Origin: Puniceicoccales bacterium
Lineage (GTDB): Bacteria > Verrucomicrobiota > Verrucomicrobiia > Opitutales > UBA953
Length of the DNA stretch: 6,916 nt
Assembly (NCBI GenBank): GCA_031284845.1
Contig: JAITXH010000030.1
Location: forward strand, 1 to 6,916
Direction: 5' to 3'
Each line of letters begins with the position of its first letter. Position 1 is the stretch's first letter. The position numbers and the translations under genes are program-made. The notes under the pieces were generated by a model. It saw nothing but the letters and a program-made list of their open reading frames with translations, had not been told where the DNA came from and ran no database searches. Of the stretch, positions 1 through 4,528 are shown in pieces.

Positions 1-209
1 AGCCGGGCAGGCGTCCACTCCGGTTTGCGCAGGTGAAACCGGGACAGCCCGGCATCAAAAAGGCGGGTAACGATTTTTTGCTCATCGGGGAAAGCGTCGG
101 GCGGAGAGATCACGATGGCCAAAGCAGGATACTTTGCTTCGAGCACAGGCGGCACTTCTCCGACGACATTGCGACGGCGCATCCATCTGAAAATTTTTCG
201 GAACGGCAT
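1..209 (-). CDS. thiE: Thiamine-phosphate synthase ThiE/TenI family, N-terminal part (runs off left edge)
   Basis: The ATG at 207-209 opens a frame with no stop to the window edge (69 full codons), so only the N-terminus is present. ThiE joins the thiazole and pyrimidine moieties to make thiamine phosphate in the cytoplasm; TenI-type relatives act in thiazole tautomerisation. After about 27 basic and variable residues comes a first beta strand and helix, read as LAIVISPPDAFPDEQK and then LFDAGLSRFHLRKPEW. The FHLRKP motif and preceding 'LF.AGL' fit the start of the TIM barrel in ThiE/TenI proteins. It begins 3 bases after the thiS stop and has a good ribosome binding site inside the thiS 3' end, so the two are surely co-transcribed and probably translationally coupled. 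The rather long N-terminal tail may mean true translation starts further in, but the binding site supports this ATG. ThiE versus TenI cannot be decided from this fragment. Confidence 0.8.
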   Translation of the reverse strand, partial: MPFRKIFRWMRRRNVVGEVPPVLEAKYPALAIVISPPDAFPDEQKIVTRLFDAGLSRFHLRKPEWTPAR

Positions 210-212
210 GCG

Positions 213-416
213 TCAACCTCCCTGAGTGGCTTGGATTAAAATCAAATGGCTTCCAGCGGGCAACTGTCGCGATGCCCACTCTGACCGCGGAACAACGGTC
301 TCATCAAGCGCCACTGCGATGCCGTTGAATGTGCGCAGCCCAAGGGTGTTCATGAATTGCTCCAATGTAATGGCCTGCGAAATTTCTCGCGGTTCATTGT
401 TCACAAAAATCTGCAT
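213..416 (-). CDS. thiS: Sulfur carrier protein ThiS
   Basis: This 67-residue protein matches ThiS, the small beta-grasp (ubiquitin-like) protein that carries sulfur as a C-terminal thiocarboxylate and delivers it to ThiG for the thiazole ring of thiamin. Visible hallmarks are the N-terminal strand MQIFVNNEPREI, the segment TLEQFMNTLGL, the 'GIAVALDETVVPRSEW' core typical of ThiS, and the C-terminal Gly-Gly, whose last carboxylate is adenylated by ThiF. Length is normal for the family. The ATG at 414-416 gives the expected N-terminus directly before the first strand. No Shine-Dalgarno precedes it; the upstream DNA is strongly AT-rich instead. It leads a thi operon with thiE 3 bases downstream; further thi genes (thiG, thiC, thiH, thiF) would be expected beyond the left edge, but that is inference. 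Confidence 0.93.
   Translation of the reverse strand: MQIFVNNEPREISQAITLEQFMNTLGLRTFNGIAVALDETVVPRSEWASRQLPAGSHLILIQATQGG
217..222 (-). promoter_or_regulatory. Shine-Dalgarno sequence of thiE inside the end of thiS
   Basis: On the minus strand GGGAGG lies 7 bases before the thiE ATG at 209. It overlaps the two terminal glycine codons of thiS (GGA GGT), so one stretch encodes the functional Gly-Gly tail and serves as ribosome binding site. It is the only strong Shine-Dalgarno match at any start in this window. Confidence 0.75.
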
Positions 417-438
417 ATATGTTCATTTTCGGGTAAAG

Positions 439-466
439 ATAAAAACTTGTGACAATGTTGTTTCAA
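439..466 (-). promoter_or_regulatory. Possible thiS promoter
   Basis: On the minus strand TTGAAA (461-466) and TTTTAT (439-444) are 16 bases apart, about 23 bases before the thiS ATG. The -35 matches the sigma-70 consensus at five of six positions, the -10 at only four. The AT-richness of 421-500 allows other choices, so this is a weak call. Confidence 0.3.
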
Positions 467-497
467 ACAAAATATTTACAATATTGCATAATATTTT
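458..497. repeat. Two adjoining AT-rich palindromes upstream of thiS
   Basis: TTGTTT-c-AAACAA is a perfect 13-base dyad (458-470). Overlapping it by two bases, AAAATATT (469-476) and AATATTTT (490-497) form a perfect 8-bp inverted repeat whose spacer holds a third palindrome, CAATATTG (479-486). The cluster overlaps the proposed thiS -35 box. It could be an operator for a dimeric regulator or simply promoter-associated AT-rich DNA; I do not recognise the site. Confidence 0.45.
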
Positions 498-506
498 CCC
501 CGTTTT

Positions 507-606
507 TGGCCCCCCGGTATTTTTAATGGAGGGCGCTCCATGCGCGGTATTATCTGCTACAACAATTGGCTGAGCAGTGTTTTCGCGGGGACGACCACCG
601 GGGCCA
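507..606 (-). other. GC-rich set of inverted repeats in the thiS leader region
   Basis: Read on the minus strand toward thiS, TGGCCCC (606-600) can pair with GGGGCCA (513-507). They enclose two smaller stems: CTGCT/AGCAG (554-558 with 573-577, 14-base loop) and ATGGAG/CTCCAT (526-531 with 536-541, 4-base loop). A three-way-junction RNA is possible if transcription toward thiS starts right of 606. A segment at 537-555 resembles the 3' core of a TPP riboswitch, but the rest of that consensus is missing. No function is claimed. Confidence 0.3.
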
Positions 607-661
607 GGTGCTCTCTCAGAATCGAATGATAGACGCGCCTTTGGTTGGACATTGGAAATTA

Positions 662-722
662 TGAACAGGACCAAAATGCAGAGGGCTGCATTTTGGTCCA
701 CCCCCTCAAGGTCTCCTGTTCA
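662..722. repeat. Compound inverted repeat: 14-bp perfect hairpin inside a 9-bp perfect outer repeat
   Basis: The inner arms are GGACCAAAATGCAG (668-681) and its exact complement at 686-699, with a 4-base AGGG loop. The outer arms are TGAACAGGA (662-670) and TCCTGTTCA (714-722), also exact. The arms overlap at 668-670, so both stems cannot form fully at once in RNA. No T-run follows on either strand, which argues against an ordinary intrinsic terminator. It begins 5 bases beyond the last recognisable Fic codon (728-730), so it may mark the insertion or deletion that removed the fic 3' end, or be a REP- or MITE-like palindromic unit. Confidence 0.75.
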
Positions 723-727
723 GCTTC

Positions 728-1293
728 AGTGCGCCCGTTGCCATCGCTGAATGGGTGGATAAATTCAAATTCGTAGTGAAAGACGCAGGCAGCAACAAGC
801 GGGTGTTCATCGGTGGTCTTGAGCCACGAAAACAAATCTTCGATAAGCCACGGGACACGGTCTGCCGGGGGTGCCATGTGGATAATTTCTTTTCCGCGAA
901 AAACACCCACGCTGCGTGAACGGAAGTGCCCGGTGTCGGTTGCGAGGATATGCATCATTAACGCATGCGCTTCCAGTAAATCGGCAGACGCAGTGGCACT
1001 CCATTATGAAAGTTTTTTGTAGGCGGCGAAGGCGTTTTTGACTTCCTGAATTTCCCCCGGAGGCCCCCAGACCGTTTTGCCTTCAATTACGTCGGTTACC
1101 TATTCCAGGGTGAGGGTATTTTTTCGATGGCAAGCGCGGCGTGGATGCTGCGGATATTATTGATACGACGCAGACGTGGAGTGTTCCATTTCTCGAGTTG
1201 CGCGGCGTGGCGCCCCAAGTTGCCGCAAATCTCCGCAACCAGTTTTAAGATACGGGTCGTTAGCAAATAGGGCGGCGTTTTGGAGCCCGACAT
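728..1293 (-). pseudogene. Fic-family (AMPylation-type) protein, broken and truncated
   Basis: Fic proteins usually transfer AMP to target proteins. Pieces of one such protein lie in order on the minus strand. The N-terminal helix region starts at ATG 1291-1293 and reads to SIHAALAIE. Within the T-run at 1119-1124 (A-run in the gene) one base is missing; restoring it continues the protein as NTLTLE, then VTDVIEGKTVWGPPGEIQEV and AFAAYKKLS. Two in-frame stops follow in that frame: TAG at 1100-1102 and TAA at 1004-1006. The core then runs from LLEAHALMMH through HMAPPADRVPWLIEDLF to HYEFEFIHPFSDGNGRT. The catalytic motif HPFxxGNGR (731-757) is intact, but everything after GNGRT is lost. An (S/T)xxxE(G/N)-type inhibitory helix motif would fall at ALAIEKN; Ser is Ala here and the residue after Glu is Lys. 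It starts 17 bases after the cydA stop, where cydB would be expected. Three independent lesions make it non-functional, barring sequencing error. Confidence 0.85.
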
Positions 1294-1310
1294 GCGGGTT
1301 TATTGCTATT

Positions 1311-2879
1311 TCAGTGCTCTTCTTCGGCGGTTTCCGGGCCGGCTTGGATTTGCTTGGTCATGATGCGCAATTCCGCAGCTAGTAACACGGTGAACAAGAC
1401 AAGGAAGATGAAGAAGGTCAATTGCACGGAACCAGTGCCGATGTTCGAGACCGCCGCCATGACAGGCAAAATGTCTTGGATGGCCCAGGGCTGACGTCCG
1501 ACTTCGGCGACTATCCAGCCCGCTTGAGAGGCAATGTAGGCGAGGGGAATCGAAAAGAGGCTGACCCATTGCAGCCAACGCAGGTGCTCGAATCGGCGGC
1601 GTTTCACCAGCAGCAGAGCGAGTGGGAAAAAGAGGAGGAAGTAGATGCCCAGACCAACCATCACGCGGAAGGAGTAAAAGACGAGGGGGACGTTGGGCAC
1701 GGCGTCGTGCGGGGTGTTGAAATAGCCGTAACCGAAGTAGGCGAAGTTTTCGTCGAGGTGTGCTTTCGCGAGGCGGGCGGCATCGGCGTTACCGGCTTTT
1801 TTGGCGGTGCGGTAGTCGGCAAGGGCGGCGATGGCAAGTTTGCCGCGGCGGATTTTCTCGGACATGGACGGCTCCGTCTTGCCGTTCGCGGCAGGATAGC
1901 CGCCGCTCACGATGTCGCGGACGCCGGGGACGTAGCCGTCTATCTTGTGCGTGGCGAGGAGCGAGAGGAGCTTGGGAAAGCTCAGTTCCCAAAACATGGG
2001 CGGCTTGTCGTCGTCGTATTTTTTCTCGTAGTTGATGATACCGAGGGCGGTCATCCCGGCTCCGCGTGTGCCGTCGTAGAGGCCCTCCATGGCGGCGAGT
2101 TTCATAGGTTGCCGGGCGGCGACATGGTAGGCAGAACCGTCGCCGGTGGACATGGTGAGGAGGATGCCGATGAGGCCGACAAGGGCGGAGACTTTGATGC
2201 TGTCGAGGGCGAAGGGGATCTCACGCTTTTTCAGGAGAAACCAGGAACTGATGCCGATGACGACGACGGCACCGAGCATCCACGCGGAAAAGACGGTGTG
2301 GAAAAACTTGTTTACGGCGACGGGCGAGAAGACGAGTGCCCAGAAGTCCACCATCTCGTTGCGCACGGTGTCGGGGTTGAATCTCATGCCGACTGGGTGT
2401 TGCATCCAGGCGTTGGCGACGAGTATCCAAAGGGCGGAGAGAGTGGCACCGACGGTGGTGAGCCAAGTGGAGGCGAGGTGGAAGCCTTTGCTGACTTTAT
2501 CCCAGCCGAAGAACATGACGGCGATAAAGGTGGCCTCCATGAAGAAGGCAAAGATGCCTTCGATGGCGAGCGGGGCACCGAAGATGTCGCCGACGAACCA
2601 ACTGTAATTGGACCAATTGGTGCCGAACTCGAACTCCAGAATGATGCCGGTGGCGACACCGATGGCGAAGTTGATACCGAAGATTTTTTGCCAGAAGCGC
2701 GTTGTGCGGCGCCACTTGGGGTCGGCGGTTTTGACGTAAAGCGTCTCCATGATGGCCATGATGACGCCGAGGCCCAGTGTGAGCGGGACGAAGAGCCAAT
2801 GGTAGATGGCGGTCAGCGCAAACTGGGCGCGGGACCAGTCAATGAGGGATGGGTCGAGGGCGGTGGTGGCGGATGTCAT
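1311..2879 (-). CDS. cydA: Cytochrome bd quinol oxidase subunit I (CydA)
   Basis: CydA carries hemes b558, b595 and d in the inner membrane and oxidises quinol while reducing oxygen to water, with high oxygen affinity. The 522 residues equal the usual long-form length. Key residues can be placed by comparison with E. coli CydA: His27 (AIYHWLFVPLTLG, heme b595 ligand), Glu107 and Glu115 (IEGIFAFFMEATF, proton path/heme region), His194 (KFFHTV) and Met407 (YSFRVMVG), the two b558 ligands, Lys260/Glu265 in the quinol-binding Q-loop, and Glu459 in GWIVAEVGRQPW. FGINFAIGVATG and GTNWSNYS are also family hallmarks. The Q-loop region (about 245-395) is long, with a divergent segment of Lys/Asp and Ala-rich stretches at about 285-375. 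Several hydrophobic membrane segments are evident. All catalytic residues are present, so the gene looks functional. ATG 2877-2879 gives a normal N-terminus; no Shine-Dalgarno is seen. It follows the DUF4492 gene by 42 bases; no cydB follows. Confidence 0.96.
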   Translation of the reverse strand: MTSATTALDPSLIDWSRAQFALTAIYHWLFVPLTLGLGVIMAIMETLYVKTADPKWRRTTRFWQKIFGINFAIGVATGIILEFEFGTNWSNYSWFVGDIFGAPLAIEGIFAFFMEATFIAVMFFGWDKVSKGFHLASTWLTTVGATLSALWILVANAWMQHPVGMRFNPDTVRNEMVDFWALVFSPVAVNKFFHTVFSAWMLGAVVVIGISSWFLLKKREIPFALDSIKVSALVGLIGILLTMSTGDGSAYHVAARQPMKLAAMEGLYDGTRGAGMTALGIINYEKKYDDDKPPMFWELSFPKLLSLLATHKIDGYVPGVRDIVSGGYPAANGKTEPSMSEKIRRGKLAIAALADYRTAKKAGNADAARLAKAHLDENFAYFGYGYFNTPHDAVPNVPLVFYSFRVMVGLGIYFLLFFPLALLLVKRRRFEHLRWLQWVSLFSIPLAYIASQAGWIVAEVGRQPWAIQDILPVMAAVSNIGTGSVQLTFFIFLVLFTVLLAAELRIMTKQIQAGPETAEEEH

Positions 2880-2921
2880 GGTGTGGCGGAGTGATTGATT
2901 GTTGGTTTGGAGAAATGGCTT

Positions 2922-3137
2922 TTACTTTTTTTGTGTGAGTTGGTCGGCGACAAAGGCGCTTTTTTCTTCTGACTTGTCGAATCGGGAATTGAGGAGGTTT
3001 GGGAAAAAAAAGATTTTTAACACGGCAAACATGATGAAAAGCTTGATGCCAATAATGGCCCATAGGGTCCGGCCAAGCGTCATGGCACGAAAACCGTCTA
3101 TGTAAAACATGATGAATGATGGCAGGACATTTTTCAC
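2922..3137 (-). CDS. Small DUF4492-type membrane protein preceding cydA
   Basis: This 71-residue protein contains FYIDGFRAMTLGRTLW, a hydrophobic span IIGIKLFIMFAVLKIFFFP (about residues 29-47), and a charged C-terminal tail with KSAFVADQL. This matches DUF4492, a short single-helix family encoded just upstream of cydA in many Bacteroidota and Campylobacterota. Its role is unknown; the constant association suggests a small accessory subunit or assembly factor of cytochrome bd, by analogy with CydX-type peptides, though it is not homologous to CydX as far as I can see. The frame opens at GTG 3135-3137, with an in-frame TAG five codons upstream (3150-3152); the ATG at 3108-3110 (codon 10, just before FYIDGF) is an alternative start. 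No Shine-Dalgarno is visible at either. It probably heads the cyd operon. Confidence 0.85.
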   Translation of the reverse strand: MKNVLPSFIMFYIDGFRAMTLGRTLWAIIGIKLFIMFAVLKIFFFPNLLNSRFDKSEEKSAFVADQLTQKK

Positions 3138-3155
3138 GAGGACTACTTTCTAGGT

Positions 3156-3204
3156 GTGCCGGGACAAACGGAACATGGGAACCGGAATTTGTCCGGTGAG
3201 GCAC
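3156..3204. repeat. Imperfect inverted repeat in the divergent cyd/rlmI spacer
   Basis: GTGCC (3156-3160) and GGACAAA (3162-3168) pair with TTTGTCC (3188-3194) and GGCAC (3200-3204), giving 12 bp with unpaired bases between the two blocks. A competing hairpin, ACCGGA/TCCGGT (3181-3186 with 3192-3197, 5-base loop), uses part of the same right arm. The element sits 19-67 bases upstream of the DUF4492 GTG, so it may be an operator or a leader RNA structure of the cyd operon. There is no T-run, so a terminator is unlikely. Confidence 0.45.
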
Positions 3205-3243
3205 GATGGTCAAGGAATATGCGGGTTGTTGTATATTTCAGGT

Positions 3244-3249
3244 TATAAT
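3244..3249 (+). promoter_or_regulatory. Candidate -10 box (TATAAT) for the rlmI-like gene
   Basis: A perfect TATAAT lies 36 bases before the chosen ATG, implying a leader of roughly 30 bases. No good -35 stands at 16-18 bases upstream; the nearest, TTGTTG at 3226-3231, is too close (12-base spacing). The overlapping minus-strand TATAAC could serve the divergent cyd operon, but it too lacks a -35. Confidence 0.35.
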
Positions 3250-3285
3250 GTTGAGCACTGCGCACACACCCGTTTCCTCCGCGCC

Positions 3286-4518
3286 ATGTCCGACGACTCC
3301 ACTGATAACTCTGCCGGCGAAACGCGTGCCGCTCTCGCAGTGCCTGTGCCACCCGAAGCACGCTCTGCGCCTTGGGTGCAGCTCAGGTATTTCACATATC
3401 ATCCCCATATCTACCGCAATATGATAGGGGCGGTCTCCGGCACGGTGCGTGCCGGAGCTATTGTCCAGGTCTACGACAAAGATGGATGTGTTTTCGGTTC
3501 AGGTTTTTGCAATCTGGGTGCCAAGGTCGCTCTGCGTGTCTTCAAACACGGCGCGGCACCTGCGGGGGAGGAGCACTGCATTGAGGCGTTGCGCAGGGCT
3601 GCGGGCTTGCGCCGTGACTGGCTCCGGCTCGATGAGACGGGCAACGCCTACCGCGTCGTCCATGCGGACGGCGACGGGCTGGGCGGGTTGGTCGTGGATC
3701 GCTATGACGATACTTTGTCCGTCGAGGTGACGAGTCTTGCTGCTTTCCAGCGGTTGACGCGCTGGCTGCCCGTGTTGCACGAGGAACTGGGGACGCGCCA
3801 TGCCGTTATCCAAGTTGACGAGAGCATAGCCCGCATCGAAGGCATAGATCCGCGACTGGTCCCTGCGGCACCGTTGCGCTCGGTGAAAATCCGTGAAAAC
3901 GGCGTGCGTTATACGGTGGACTTTGCGGAAGGGCACAAGACGGGTTTTTTCTGCGACCAGCGGGACAATCGGCGCAAGCTGGCGGCGCTCACGGTGGGGC
4001 GGCGCTTGCTGGATGTGTGTTGCTATACGGGCGGTTTTTCCATCGCGGCCAAATTGGCCGGTGCCGGGGAAGTGACAGCAGTGGATCTGGATGAAAAGGC
4101 TATCGCGCAGGCCAGGGCGAATGCGAACCTCAATCAGGTGCGCATCAACTTCGCCCACGCGGATGCCTTTTCTTATGCCCGGCAGATGATTCGCAACGGT
4201 GAGCATTGGGATGCAATCTTGCTCGACCCGCCGAAATTCATTGACGGGCGGGACGCCTTTGAGACGGGTTCCAAAAAATACAATGATTTGAACGTGCTCG
4301 GTCTGCAGCTTGTGGCTCCGGGCGGGCTGTTTGTGACATGCTCGTGCTCGGGCTTGCTATCGCCGGATGAGTTTGAGGAGATCGTCGCCAAGGCGGCGCA
4401 CCGTTATGGGCGGCGGCTGCAAATTTTTGACCGTACTGGTGCGGGCGCAGATCACCCGGCGTTTTCCAATTATCCCGGAAGCCGTTACCTGAAGGTGCTT
4501 TGGGCAAGGGTATTGTGA
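3286..4518 (+). CDS. rlmI: RlmI-type 23S rRNA (cytosine-C5)-methyltransferase
   Basis: The protein is a class I SAM-dependent RNA methyltransferase of the PUA-containing RlmI/YwbD group, which in E. coli methylates C1962 of 23S rRNA. With the ATG at 3286 it has 410 residues, close to the family's usual ~390-400. A PUA-like N-terminal domain spans about 30-95 (HPHIYRNMIGAVSG, then a strand-rich part). A linker subdomain follows with GDGLGGLVVDRY (129-140). The signature GHKTGFFCDQRDNRR is at 216-230. The SAM-binding motif I is LLDVCCYTGGFS (241-252), with an acidic residue after the next strand (VDLDEKA). The catalytic motif IV DPPKF is at 314-318, and motif VI TCSCSGLL at 351-358 contains the cysteines expected for C5 methylation. 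The frame is open from 3154, but residues before MSDDS look non-protein-like, so the inner ATG is preferred; no Shine-Dalgarno precedes it. Substrate position is inferred from the family. Confidence 0.92.
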   Translation: MSDDSTDNSAGETRAALAVPVPPEARSAPWVQLRYFTYHPHIYRNMIGAVSGTVRAGAIVQVYDKDGCVFGSGFCNLGAKVALRVFKHGAAPAGEEHCIEALRRAAGLRRDWLRLDETGNAYRVVHADGDGLGGLVVDRYDDTLSVEVTSLAAFQRLTRWLPVLHEELGTRHAVIQVDESIARIEGIDPRLVPAAPLRSVKIRENGVRYTVDFAEGHKTGFFCDQRDNRRKLAALTVGRRLLDVCCYTGGFSIAAKLAGAGEVTAVDLDEKAIAQARANANLNQVRINFAHADAFSYARQMIRNGEHWDAILLDPPKFIDGRDAFETGSKKYNDLNVLGLQLVAPGGLFVTCSCSGLLSPDEFEEIVAKAAHRYGRRLQIFDRTGAGADHPAFSNYPGSRYLKVLWARVL

Positions 4519-4528
4519 GCTTGGGCGC

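Larger units (their letters stand above)
417..727. other. Non-coding stretch between thiS and the fic pseudogene
   Basis: No reading frame here has convincing protein character. A minus-strand frame of 92 codons (423-701) is of low complexity and crosses the hairpins, so it is unlikely to be a gene. The stretch holds the AT-rich thiS promoter area (about 420-500), the GC-rich inverted repeats (507-606), an unremarkable part (607-661) and the compound hairpin (662-722). The switch from very AT-rich to GC-rich near 498 is abrupt. Confidence 0.6.

Noticed and set aside
537..619. A canonical TPP riboswitch upstream of thiS
   Set aside because: Two short boxes resemble the consensus, but the GAACCUGAUC segment and the P5 stem are absent and the box spacing is far too long. 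Kept only as a low-confidence observation.
668..699. Intrinsic terminator for the fic or thi transcripts
   Set aside because: The 14-bp stem is strong, but no T-run follows on either strand.
423..701. A 92-codon minus-strand frame between thiS and the fic relic
   Set aside because: Low-complexity translation, crosses the perfect hairpin and the AT-rich promoter area, and resembles no family I know.
1422..2894. A 490-codon open frame on the plus strand opposite cydA
   Set aside because: Its translation is dominated by Glu, Asp, Gly, Val and His with no domain character. It mirrors the codon bias of cydA, whose own frame has all catalytic residues.
3499..4206. A 235-codon open frame on the minus strand opposite the methyltransferase gene
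   Set aside because: No domain character, and the opposite strand has the complete SAM and catalytic motifs.
4519..4528. Bidirectional terminator between the convergent methyltransferase and helicase genes
   Set aside because: Only 10 bases separate the stops and no stem with a T-run can be drawn there.
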